Assembly (NCBI GenBank): GCA_026745465.1
Contig: JACYXH010000435.1
Coordinates: 43,884-107,883 of the forward strand
Length of the DNA stretch: 64,000 bases
Direction: 5' to 3'
Origin: Lota lota
Taxonomy: Eukaryota; Chordata; Actinopteri; Gadiformes; Lotidae
A program made the position numbers and the translations under genes. Below are positions 31,977-44,049 of the stretch, piece by piece. Below the pieces are notes generated by a model that made no database searches, was not told the origin of the DNA, and saw only the letters and a program-made list of their open reading frames with translations. Each line of letters starts with the position of its first letter. Position 1 is the stretch's first letter.

Positions 31977-32411
31977 AACACACACACGTTTAAATTGAGG
32001 TCACGACAGGGGAAGTTCAAAATCAGACAGGTGTTATGAACCATTTCCTAAAAGTATAAATACACATGTTGACAGTTTTAAAAGAGTCTTAGCACATTAT
32101 ATGGCCCTTTAGCATCAGGAAGTTAGTTGCCACTGAAATAAATCACTATTCCCAATAACATTTGAAGATACTAGAAGGTTACGTTGTAGATGTACACCAT
32201 GTGAGCGGCTGTAACCTGTGTGTGTCTCGCTTGTTTTTGTGCTTTGCGCCGTTGGTTCTTGCTTCTGGGCTGTGGGTCCGGTGACGTGGGCATCGATGCT
32301 ATCATAGATGTCCACAACCCTCTCCTCCCTCTCACTCCAACTATCCCCCTTTTCCTGCCATGTCCCTGCCTGGGGAGTCCTCACCTTCCTCCCCTTGCTA
32401 TGGAGGTCCTG
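31827..32411 (-). pseudogene. Relic D: 5' half of a family-1 lectin gene
   Basis: A membrane exon (31931-31827, 105 bp, intact borders) and most of a first exon (32411-32217, donor GTTACAG) remain. The start codon is lost because the minisatellite begins inside the exon at about 32412. No stalk or lectin exons belong to it. The next lectin exons to the left are those of gene C. Confidence 0.65.
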
Positions 32412-34303
32412 GAGGGGAGAGAGGAGGTTGCAGGGAGGGAGAGAGGAGGGGAGAGATGAGGCTTCAGTAGGGGAGAGAGGAAGCTGCAGGATGAGAGAGA
32501 GGATGCTAAAATAGGGGAGATAGGAGGGGAGAGAGGAGAGGAGAGAAGAGGCTGAGGGAGGGGAGATAGGAGTTTGCAGGGAGGGAGAGAGGAGGGAAGA
32601 GAGGAGGCTTCAGGAGGTGAGAGAGGAAGCTGCAGGAGGGGAGAAATTAGGCTGCAGGAGGTGAGAGAGAGGATGCTGCAGGACGAGAGAGAGGATGCTA
32701 AAGGGATGGAGAGAAGAGGGGAGGGAGGAGGCTGCAGGAGGGGAGAGAGGAGGCTGCATGATGGGAGAGAGCAAGCTGCAGGAGGGGAGAGAGGAGGCTG
32801 CAAGAGGGGAAAGAGAGGAGGCTGCAGTGAGGGAGAGTGGAGGGGAGAGAGGAGGCTACAGGAGGGGAGAGGAGGCTGATGGAGGGGAGGAAGGACGCTG
32901 CAACAGGAGAGGGAGGAAGGGAGAGAGGAGGCTGCAGGATGGGAGAGAAGAGGGGAGAGAGAAAGCTGTAGGAGGGAAGAGAGGAGGCTGCAGGAGGGGA
33001 GAGAGGAGGCTCATGGAGGGGAGGGAGAAGTGGAGAGAGGATGCTGAAGGAGGGGAGAGTTTATGGGAGAGAGGAGGCTGCAGGAGGGGAGAGAGGAGGC
33101 TGCAGGAGGGGAGAAAGGAGGGTAGCGAGAAGGCTGCAGGATGGGATAGAGGATGCTGCAGGAGGAAAGAGAGAGGAAGCTGCAGGAGGGGAGAGGAGAG
33201 GGGAGAGAGGATGATGCATGAGGGGATAGAGGAGGTTGCAGGAGGGGAGAGAGGAGACTGCAGGAGGGGTGAGAGGAGGGGAGAGATAAGGCTAAAGGAG
33301 GGGAGTGAGGAGGCTCCAGGGATCGAGAAAGGAGGGGAGAGAGGAGGCTTCAGGAGGGGAGAGAGGAGGCTGCAGGAGGGGAGAGAGTGGCCTTCAGGAG
33401 GGGAGATATAAGGCTGCAGGAGGAGAGAAAGGAGGATGCAGGAGTGGAGACAGTGACCTGCAGGAGGGGAGAGAGGAGGTAAGAGAGGAGGGGAGAGAGG
33501 AGGCTGCAGGAGGGGAGAGAGGAGGCTGAAGGAGGGGATAGAGGGGGGAGAGAGGAGGTTGCAGGTGGGGAGAGTAGAGGGGAGAGAGGGGGTTGCAGGT
33601 GGGGAGCGTAGAGGCTGCAGGAGGGGAGAGAGGAGGCTGCAGGAGGGGACAGAGGAGGCTGCAGGAGGGGAGAGAGGAGGCTGTAGTAAAGGAGAGAGGA
33701 GGGCAGAGAAGAGGCTGCAGGAAGGGAGAGAGTAGGAGAGAGAGGAGGCTGCAGGAGGGGAGAGAGGAGGCTGCAGGATGGGATAGAGTAGGGGAGAGAA
33801 AAGGATGCAGGAGGGGAGAGAGGGTGCTGCTGGGAGGGATAGAGGAGGGCAGAGAGGATGTTACAGGAGGGGAGAGAGGAGGCTGCAGGAGGGGGGAGAG
33901 GAAGGTGCTTGAGGGGAGAGTGGAGGTGAAAGAGGAGGCTGCTGGAGGGGAGAAAGGAGGCTGCAGGGAGGGAGAGAGGAGGGGAGCGAGGAGGCTTCAG
34001 GAGGCGAGAGATGTTAGGAGAGAGGAGGCTGCAAGAGGGGAGAGGAGAGAGGAAGCTGCAGGAGGGGAGAGAGGAGGCTGCAGTGAGGGATAGAGGAGGG
34101 GAGAGAGGAGGCTGCTGGAGAGTAGAGGGGAGGGGAGAGAGGAGGCGAGAGAGGAGGCTGCAGGAGGGGATAGGGGAGGGGAGAGAGGAAGCTGCAGGAC
34201 TTGATATAAGAGGGGAGGGAGGAGGCTGCAGGAGGGGGGAGAGGATGCTGCAGGAGTTGAGAGAGCAAGCTGCAGGAGGGGAGAGAGGAGCGGAAAGGAG
34301 GCC
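32412..34303 (+). repeat. Purine-rich minisatellite, left arm (about 22-bp GGAGGCTGCAGGAGGGGAGA units)
   Basis: About 1.9 kb of degenerate units of near 22 bp, many with a CTGCAG core and GGGGAGAGAGGAG spacers. The plus strand is almost entirely purine outside the CTGCAG core. The open frames across it are products of the repeat, not genes. Confidence 0.92.
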
Positions 34304-36250
34304 ACTCTCTCACCTCCTGCAGCGTCCTCCCTCCCCTCTTTTCTCCCCTCCTGCAGCCTCCTTTCTCCCCTCCTTCAGCCTCCTCTCTCCCCTCCTTTCT
34401 CACCTCCTCTCTCCTCTCCTGCAGCCTCCTCTCTGCCCTCCTTTCTTCCCTCCTCTATCCCCTTCTGCAGCTTCGTCTCTCCCCTCTACTCTCCCCTCCT
34501 GCAGCCTCCTCTCTCCTCTCCTCTCTCCCTCCCTGCAGCCTCCTCTCTCCCCTCCTGCAGCCTCCTATCTTCCCTCCTCTCTCCCCTCCTGCAGCCTCCT
34601 CTATCCACTCCTGCAGCTTCCTCTCTACCCTCCTGAAGCCTCCTATTTTCCCTCCTCTCTCCCCTCCTCTCTGACCTCCTCTCTCCCCTCCTGCAGCCTC
34701 CTCTCTGCCCTCCTTTCTTCCCTCCTCTATCCCCTTCTGCAGCTTCGTCTCTCCCCTCTACTCTCCCCTCATGCAGCCTCCTCTCTCCCCTCCTGCAGCC
34801 TCCTCTCTCCTCTTCTCTCTGCCTCCCTGCAGCCTCCTCTCTCCCCTCCTGCAGCCTCCTATCTTCCCTCCTCTCTCCCCTCCTGCAGCCTCCTCTATCC
34901 ACTCCTGCAGCTTCCTCTCTCCCCTCCTGCTGCCTCCTCTCTCGCCTCCTACAGCCTTCTCTCTCCCCTCCCCTCTCCCCTCCATCTGCGTCATCTCTCC
35001 CCTCCTCTCTCCCTCCCTGCAGCCTCCTCTCTCTCCTCCTCTCTCCCCTCCTGCAGCCTCCTCTGTCCGCTCCTCTCTCCCCTCCTGAAGCCTCCTCTCT
35101 CCCCTCCTTTCTCCCTCCCTGCAGCGTCCTCTCTCCCCTCCTGCAGGCCACTCTCTCCCCTCCTGCTGCCTCCTCTCTCCCTAACTGCAGCCTCCTCTCT
35201 CCCCTCCTCTCTCCCCTCCTGCAGCCTCCTCTCTCCCCTCCTCTCTTGCCTCCTGCAGCCTCCTCTCTCCCCTCCTGCAGCCTCCTCTCTCCCCTTCTGC
35301 AGCTTCTTCTCTCCCCTCTACTCTCCCTTCCTGCAGCCTCCTCTCTCTCCTCCTCTCTCCCCTCCTGCAGCCTCCTCTCTCTCATCCTTCAGCCTCCTCT
35401 ATCTCCTCCCTGCAGCCTCCTCTCTCCCCCCCTGCAGCCTCCTCTATCCCTCATGTATTCTCCTCTTTCGCCCCCCTCTCTCCCCTCCTGCAGCCTCCTC
35501 TCTGCCGTCCTTTCTTCCCTCCTCTATCCCCTTCTGCAGCTTCGTCTCTCCCCTCTACTCTCCCCTCCTCCAGCCTCCTCTCTCCCCTCCTGCAGCCTCC
35601 TCTCTCCTCTCCTCTCTCCCTCCCTGCAGCCTCCCCTCTCCCCTCCTGCAGCCTCCTATCTTCCCTCCTCTCTCCCCTCCTGCAGCCTCCTCTATCCACT
35701 CCTGCTGCTTCCTCTCTGCCCTCCTGAAGCCTCCTATTTTCCCTCCTCTCTCCCCTCCTGCAGCCTACTCTCTCCCCTCCTGCAGCCTCCTCTCTCCCCT
35801 CCTCTATCCCTCACTTCCAGCTCCTCTCTACCCTCCTGCAGCCTCCACTCTCCCATCCTTTCGCCCCTCCTGCAGCCTCCTCTCTCCCCTCCTGCAGGCC
35901 ACTCTCTCCCCTCCTGCTGCCTCCTCTCTCCCCTCCTGCAGCCTCCTCTATCCCCTCCTATCTACCCTCCTTTCACGCCTCCTCTCTGCCCTCCTTTCTC
36001 GCCTCCTGCAGCCTCCTCTCTCCCCTCCCCTCTCCCCTCCATCTGCGTCATCTCTCCCCTCCTCTCTCCCTCCCTGCAGCCTCCTCTCTCTCTTCCTCTC
36101 TTCCCTCCTGCAGCCTCCTCTGTCCGCTCCTCTCTCCCCTCCTGCAGGCCGCAGCCTCCTCTCTCCCCTCCTGCAGCCTCCTCTCTCCCCTCCTGCAGCC
36201 TCCTCTCTCCCCTCCTCTCTCCATTCCTGCAGCCTCCTCTTTCCCCTCCA
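34304..36250 (-). repeat. Pyrimidine-rich minisatellite, right arm (inverted copy)
   Basis: The same unit occurs in reverse complement (CCTCCTGCAGCCTCCTCTCT) for about 1.95 kb. The switch of strand occurs within a few bases at about 34301-34306, giving a very large inverted repeat with no spacer. Within the right arm several multi-unit blocks are themselves duplicated (for example 34420-34600, 34690-34870 and 35500-35690). Confidence 0.92.
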
Positions 36251-36256
36251 GCAGCT

Positions 36257-36650
36257 TCCAAACCAGACCCCACCTAACCAAACCCCACCAAACCAAACCC
36301 CACCAAACCAAACTCCGCCAAACCAAACCCCGCCAAACCAAACCCCACCAAACCAAACCCAACCCCACCAAACCAAATCCCACCAAACCAAACCCCACTA
36401 AACCCCACCAAACCAAACCCCACTGAACCAAACCCCAGCAAACCCCACCTAACCGAACTCCACCAAAACACCTAACCCAACCCAACCTCACCAAACCAAA
36501 CCAAACCCCACCCTACCAACCTAAACCCCACCAAACCAATCCCTAATAAATCAAACCCCAGCAAACCCCACCAAACCAAACCCCACCAAACCAAACCCCA
36601 CCCAACCAAACCCCACCAAACCAAACCCCACCAAACCAAACCAAACCCAA
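36257..36650. repeat. 15-bp minisatellite ACCCCACCAAACCAA
   Basis: About 26 degenerate units, C/A-rich on the plus strand and G/T-rich on the minus strand, starting directly after the preceding array. Confidence 0.9.
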
Positions 36651-36654
36651 TGAT

Positions 36655-36890
36655 GTGGTGTGGATCATCATATGATCGGTGTGGTGATGATGATCGGTGT
36701 GGTGATGATGATCGGTGCGGTGATGATGATTGGTGTGGTGATGATGATTGGTGTGGTGATGATGATTGGTGTGGTGATGATGATCGGTGTGGCGGTGATG
36801 ATCGGTGTGGTGATGATTGGTGTGGTGATGATGATCGGTGTGGCAGTGATGATCGGTGTGGTGATGATGATCGGTGTGGCGGTAAACGAG
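36655..36890. repeat. 18-bp minisatellite GATGATGATCGGTGTGGT
   Basis: Roughly 13 units, some shortened by three bases or more. It follows the 15-bp array with almost no unique sequence between them. Confidence 0.9.
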
Positions 36891-37694
36891 CCACACCATC
36901 ATGTATGACTTTATTTTTATTTTAAAGTTGTTATACAATTAACATTAACACAGGGTTTTTAAGACTGTTGAGCCTGGGGGCATGCAGGACAGCTGTAGAG
37001 ATTATCTCTATCTGTCTATTAGATATCGATCTCTATCCAACTATTAAACTGTGTGACCACCAGCACATCACAACTACAGGCCCCAGGGCCCCATGCATCC
37101 CCCTAGGGCCCTGTTCCAGTAGCAGCAACCCGGCCACCACCCCCACGCATACCTACCTCCTTCCTGCCCCTACCCTTCCCACGCAGGGGCCCATCTCTCT
37201 ACATACATTAACTACCCTCTCTACCCTCCTCCTCCTCACCATCTTCCTCCTCCACCTCACCATCTTCCTCCTCCTCCTCACCACTCCTCCTCCTCGTATG
37301 GCCCTCTCTAGCTCCCCCCTCCCCCACCTTGACCCCCGGGTCTCCACCCAGGTCTCCACTTCCCTCCCTCTCCCCCACACCCCCCCACTGATTGAACACT
37401 CAAGATGAACTCTTCCAGGTCACATGGACACCGTTAGCAAGCGACAAAAAATCTGTCTGTTTTTTTCTGTTTTTCTTTTCTTTTTATTACGCAGGTAAAA
37501 TCCTGCCTGTCTACTCTTGTTAAAATATGGGCCCAATTCTTTGTAAGTGTCGGCAGTTCCTCAAATAAAATTACTCGGTTCTGCTAAGTTGTACAGAGAA
37601 ATTGCCGAGCTATTTCTTCCTCTTTTAACACTTCCCATCTGCTTTTTTGTGTTCTAACTTTGAGTAAAACCAAGGCGTTCACTCATCAACTAAT
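36891..37694. repeat. Repeat flank, related to 18140-18680
   Basis: Contains the C/T-rich repeat copy (37070-37390) and the upstream region of relic E. No gene is seen. Confidence 0.5.
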
Positions 37695-40600
37695 ATGCAG
37701 ATAGAAGAGGACCTCCATAGCAAGGGGAGGAAGGTGAGGACTCCCCAGGCAGGGACATGGCAGGAAACAGGGGATAGTTGGAGTGAGAGGGAGGAGAGAG
37801 TTGTGGACATCTATGATAGCATCGATGCCCACGTCACCGGACCCTCAGCCCAGCATCATGAGCCATGAGCCAGAATAAGAACCATCTCAACACTGCTGCT
37901 TGGTGTGTGGCTCTGCTGTGTCTCCCGATGCTCGCTGGCCTCGCAGGTCTAGCCCGTCCGCTGTGAGTTCCACACAACACACACCATTTGCCTCTTAATG
38001 TGTTTGTTGAGAATGATCCTGCATTTGTATGAAATCAATTCAATAGCATTTGTAATAAGCACTCAACTCAAACCACACTGTGTATTGCAGTTGATTGTTA
38101 ATCATTGGTACAAGCAATGCAACAATAACAATCATTACAATAATGCTTTGCATCTATCTCTTTGGTTTGATTTCAGTGTTTTATATTGTTCGTCATTTCT
38201 GATGACATTGATCATGATCATTTTCTGACTTCTTATTTCACAGTGACCGGGTAAAATGAAGAACTGTGGAGGTCTTTAGGCAACATGGTGTTACATACAC
38301 CATAAAATAATATTTAACTAAATGAACTAAAAATAACAAAGTAACTAAATGGTTGCAGTGAACAGACGTGTTGCTCCTGTTGCACCACTGATGCAGGTCA
38401 AGGCCGGTGGAGCAGGTCACAAAGCTACGCTACCGACGCAACGATTTCGTGCTCAATGTAGCTCCCCCTGCTACACTGGGCACGCAAGCGTCGCGTAGCC
38501 TTGCGTCACACCGTAAGGAAACGCTCCACACTAATAAAAGAGAGCTGCTACACTGAGCCCGTCTGACGCGCAGCAGAATAAGCAGCTGCTTGTGGGAGTT
38601 TTCCCAGGTGTTGATGGAAGTCCTTAAAAACAGGAAATGAAATTCACCACGAGTCCGTATGGTCCTCCAGTACTCACTGAATGTCGATTGTCCAATCACA
38701 TGGCCAAACTCATGGCGCTCATTTGCATAAGGTCAACTTGTCCCTCCACTTTCAACACTCCGTGAGCCCCCGCCTGCACGCGAGCATTCCCACAACTCCC
38801 TGCTCCACGCGTTCACGCGTCCAGCACGCGTCCAATTCAAAGGGAACGGGAGGCGAGTGCCACACTCGAGGCCACGCGTTTGGTGGGGCCGGGTCATGAA
38901 GCTGAATCTATACTTCTGCGGACCCCACGATGAGGCCCCTGGACTCTTATCAGTTATTGTTTTATAGGAAAATAGGAGTATGGCGAGGAGCAGCATTTGA
39001 CAAACCCTCTTTCAAAAGTTATATGCTTTTGCCTGAAAGTATATTATTCTTGGATACATTATTTGATATTGATCTGTGTACCAAATGAGCCTAATAGCTT
39101 CTAGACTACACAGTATATTTTAGCGATGAGGAACCAATTCAATTTTAGGCCTTGATTAAAATTAATATGAAGATGGCACGGTAGTCTATAGATCGTCACA
39201 CAAGTCAAGAACAGGAAGGTTGATCATAGGAAATGATCATCTTCTTCTGAGTCAGCCTGAAGAACGCCTCAGTCTGCGAGGAGAGAGCTGAGTGAACGTT
39301 ATCGGCCATGGCGCATTGCTCAGATGAGATTGATATGCACGTCGAGAACAGCAAATATCAGTCATATTCAGGGAACGAAACTGAAGAGATTGTGCCAGAT
39401 TGTACCGCAAACTCAAGTAGGTACTCTCTCTCTTTATGTCGGTCGGTCGGTTTGTTGAGAATGATCCTGCATTTGTATGAAATCAATTCAATAGCATTTG
39501 TAATAAGCACTCAACTCAAACCACACTGTGTATTGCAGTTGATTGTTAATCATTGGTACAAGCAATGCAACAATAACAATCATTACAATAATGCTTTGCA
39601 TCTATCTTTTAGATATCTTTAAATATAAAAAAAATTAGCGATGGCCAGCGGTACAGTGGACCATCAATATTTTATTTACAGAAACTGTTATACTTGTTAT
39701 GCTACCGTTATGTCTGTCCTTGATGGCACCCATTGCACTCCTAACCGTCCCTCGAAAGAGGGAAGAACTCCCTCAATTATCAAGGGAAAAAACATCAGTA
39801 GGAACGCAAAACCTCTGTTCCTTCTCAAGGTTTCTTCCTTGATTATTTTGGGAGTTTTGGGATAGGGTCTTAGGATAGGGGGGTGGTATAATATTGGCCT
39901 GTGAAACACTTTGAGACTCACTGCCATTAAGGAGTATCCAAATAAAACTGACTTGTACTAATGAGAACAGAATGCAGAGCCATCATTTCCAATAAGTAAA
40001 TAACGTAGAGTCGTATTTTAAACTATATATTAGAATACATGTATCAGGATTCAAAGGACTCTTAAGCCCCTTTCACACATACAGTCTATCCCAGAAATGT
40101 TCCGGAACATTTCTTGCATGGAGTCATGTGGGAATGCGAATGGGTTGATATTCCAGGAAATTGGCACGGCCAAGTTCCGTGCTCAAGACCTAGTAACGTT
40201 TCCGGATCACTGTCTGTACGGCTGTGTTGAGAATTTAAGCAGTAACATTTCTGAAAGAGGCACGTAAAGGGTTGTGTCCATTTAATGTAAGACTCTATCA
40301 CGTGGAGAGAGCAAACGAATCACAAGACTCCGCTGATGACGTATTTGAATCCTCAACTGTTTATCTTTACGTCCCAATGCTTTTAGGCAGATTTTGAAAA
40401 CTATCAATAATGGATTTTTTGTTTGCAAACAAGCTCATTTAATCAAGAATGGCTGGAAACTGGATAGATTCCAAAATAGGTCTGCTCCTCTCAGTCCTCC
40501 ATTGATTTGGGGGTTGGCATCTATAAGTGTTACATTATCGCCATCTGCTGGTCTATTCCGGTATTGCTATGTCATCTGTGAAATGGCGCAAGACAGAAAT

Positions 40601-41511
40601 GTTCACTGCAGAATGTAGTAGAATGTAGCAGCATGTGTGAATAGTGTAAATCACAAGCGGTGCCAGAAAGGGTTATTCCAGTAATTTATCAGGAACAAAG
40701 AGTCACTAGAGGTCTAAGATGTGTGGGATGAAAAAACGATGATTCACTTTTATCTACCTAAAATCATTGTTCCCATTGCAGTGATTTCTTGACAGATGTT
40801 GTGTGTATTCATATCCCTTTCATTGCTGATCCAGGATATTGTCCCTTTGGGTTTTTGGCTTGGTTTAACCGATGCAGAAGTAGAAGGGACCTGGAAGTGG
40901 GTGGATGGAACTCCCCTGACTACAGCGTAAGACTTTGGCCTGTTTGAAGACACCAGATGACTCGGTGCAGTCCATTTCAAGGACTGCACTGCTGTGATTT
41001 TGACAACTGCTATGAATGTTCTTAATATTCATCATCAGCAAATCATTATCGAGTGTCAAGTACAAACTTAAGTCAATGTGAAAATATGAAATTAGGGATG
41101 GATAAATTCTCTAAATTATTTGAGAATGGGTTCAAAATTATGGGAGTAAAGAGGCCCTTTTAATCTATTCCTGAGTAGAACATACACTCAGGACCAGCCC
41201 ACATGCTTTTTGGTGGTCCTGACTGGTTTAGATGCAGCATTAACATGTAACATACAACACTACTCGAAAAACCACATATTCATTATGTAGTCCTTTCAAT
41301 CATGTCTAAACCAAAAAAGAAAACTGAAATCCATTCAATACAACTTTTTTTCATGTTCTGGGTGCATTCTGAACCAAGTAATAAAGGGACAGCTCCAAAT
41401 ACAGAGGAAGATTGTGTTGTACTTCAGAGAACGGATGGATGGAATGACGTATCGTGTCTTAATAATCTTTACTCGATCTGTGAGAAAAAACTTGATGTCA
41501 GCATTGTCTGA
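37695..41511 (+). pseudogene. Relic E: broken lectin locus
   Basis: A family-1 first exon (ATG 37695) is fused by deletion to a membrane exon near 37870; that exon has an extra C and so a frameshift. A short stalk fragment at 38241-38292 is followed by a family-2 flank and first exon (39308-39414, MAHCSDEIDMHVE). The family-2 membrane exon, stalk and first lectin exon are deleted. Lectin exon 2 (40835-40926) remains. Exon 3 (41355-41511) has its acceptor changed from CAG to CAT, EPS instead of EPN, and Ser in place of the Trp of the WICE motif. The locus cannot make a full receptor. Confidence 0.8.
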
Positions 41512-44049
41512 TCTACATGACTAATAAATGTTAATTCTAAGGTGTTTTGGTGTAGGCCTAACTATATGTTGAACGTCAAAGCACACAATGGGCCTCATGC
41601 AGGAACATTTGCGTATTGTCCTCTTAAAGGGGTCATATTTAGCTTTTGGGGTTTGCATGACATAAAGCAACTCCAACCGCTGTTTTCCAATGGTGTCCGC
41701 AAAATAAACCGAGTGAGTATATCACTGTGGTTTTCATGAATATGTTGTAAAATGTAGATATTTGTGTTCGTTGTTAACAAAATATGGTTATTTTTTAACC
41801 AATCGTTTTGAATATATTTTTGAATTCTTTGAATGATGATGATATTTGAATGTTTGTTAAAAATAAACTAATCTCTGACTGAAACACCATCTTTGCCTCA
41901 TCTTGAATTTATCTTATATTCACGCATTAGACCTGTGTAGTACCAGTAATATTTGCAAACAGCCCCATGACAAATGTTAATTGTATAATGGTGGCACACT
42001 CTGGCCGACACTATCTGTTGCAAGAGACAGTTTACAAATTAAACAACTGGCCCATAGACTACTTACAAGGTGAGGGAATAGTTGTCAAATGTTCATGTGT
42101 GGATGGATTTAGGAATAAGGAATAGTTAACTCAAAATACATAATTACATAGTTGTCTCACCCTATAGTCTGTGAACCAGTAGTGCTTGCAAAATCGCCAC
42201 CTCTTCTGTGGCTAATGATATTTTCATAATTATCCTTACTCCCTGAAATCAAGCAAGTGACAATGACCAAATATTACTGTCCCATTTTTAGGTGAATTAA
42301 ATATGAAAGAGTAGTCTTAGGTGTCAATGTTTATAACACAGCATGCTTATACTTTGCTGGACGGGCCACTTAAAAAAAAAGAAGAGTATAGCCACTTCTC
42401 CAGGCACCACTACACCACTGGTTATATGCTAATAATCGAAGATGAACAGAAATGGCAGAAACGGACCAGTCAATGAACTAGTCCTGGTCCTCGACATACT
42501 AAAAGTTTGTTTTTATCTTACTTTTTATAAAAGCCTATATTAATTAGTGATAGGTCCTCGTGGGTTAGGCTGTTAGTGTTTAAAAAGGAAATGTCCTTGA
42601 ATCTTTTTCACAAGACCATCATTTTAAAAGCACAAATAGAAAAACAACTAACACATCCCGCCCCCTTCATTGAAGACTTCACTCTGTCCTTGTGTTTCCT
42701 GGTTCTGATTGTTCCCACTCACCTTGAATGTTTTCACCTGTCCCTCATTAACAGTCCCCTCCTAGTGTATTTAGTCTGTGTGTTTCCCTTCCTCTGTGTC
42801 AAACGTTCCAGCATTACTCCTAGCGATTTTTACGATTCTTGGTTTTTTGATTCCTGTCTGTTATTCCCGACTACTCCTTTGCCTTCTCCCTGCCGGATTG
42901 TTTGGCATATTGCCCATATTTTAATGAGTAGACAGGTGGGATTTTACCAGCGTAATAAAAAAAATAAAAAATAAAAAATAAACAGCCAGATATTTTCCCA
43001 CAGTGTCCATGTGACCTGGAAGAGTTCATCTTGTTCTTGTTCAATCAGTGGGGGGGTGGGGGAGGCGGAGGGGGAGGGAAGTGGAGACCCGGGTGGAGAC
43101 CCGGGTGCCAAGGTGGGGGAGGGGGGAGCTGGAGAGGGCCGTACGAGGAGGAGGAGTGGTGAGGAGGAGGAGGGTAGAGAGGATAGTTATGTGGAGAGAA
43201 GGGCCCCGGCGGGGGAGGGTAGAGGCAGGAGGAGGGAGATGGGCGTGGGGGTGGTGGCCGGGGTGCAAATATTTTTGCAAATATTACTTGTCCTAAACAG
43301 GCCTAATGAGTGAATATAATATATATTCAAGATGAGCCAAACATGGTGTTTCAGTCAAAGATTAGTTTATTTTTAACAAACACTCAAATATAATTATCAT
43401 TAACAGAATTCAATAATATATTCTAAACAATATGTTAAAAAAACAATATTTGTGTTTCTTAACAATGAACACAAATATCTAAATTTTACAACATATTCAT
43501 GAAAACCACAGTGATATACTCTCTCAGTGGGGTCACCGTGGGGTCCGCAGAAGTATAAATTCAGACTCACTGGTCCCCAGCATCTAACAGGACGGCTTAC
43601 CAAGCGTGTGGTCTCGTGTTTGGCGACGCCTCCCATTCACTTTGTATTGGATACGTTGTTGAGTGGGGCAAGGGATTGTGGGAAGGCTCGCGAGGGATTG
43701 CAGTGCAGTGAAGGGCGGGACTTATTCAACTGTATTTGTTGGTGAGGTCACCAAGTCTCAGAAGTAAAGGCTTACTGCAAACGAGCCGTTTCAGGCGTTT
43801 CAGGAGAGGGCTTTTCTGTGGGAGAGAGTATCTCCCTTTGGGGTGGACTTTGAGCTTTGTAACTTAACAGACCTTTTACATGAACAAAGAAACACTACAA
43901 CACACTGAAGGAAAGGGAAAACCCCCAAAAGCTAAATATGACCCCTTAAAAAGGACAATATGCAAATGTTCCTGCACGAGGCCCATTGTATGCTTTGACG
44001 TTCAACATATAGTTAGGCCTACACCAAAACACCTTAGAATAAACATTTA
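41512..44049. repeat. Convergent spacer between relic E and gene F
   Basis: Made of the same repeats as 23590-26893, partly in opposite order, including an inverted empty Polinton site near 42405-42425 and a G-rich block at 43040-43260. No supported gene. Confidence 0.55.

Noticed and set aside
34011-36401. A 796-codon open frame across the minisatellite centre, and many others of 70-300 codons in 32400-36500
   Set aside because: They are translations of the tandem repeat (EGREEAAGGERGG or SLLSPLLQPPLSPP) on both strands; open frames in every direction mean no coding signal.
36655-36890. CRISPR-like regular repeat
   Set aside because: Unit length is 18 bp with no unique spacers, in a vertebrate genome; it is a simple minisatellite.
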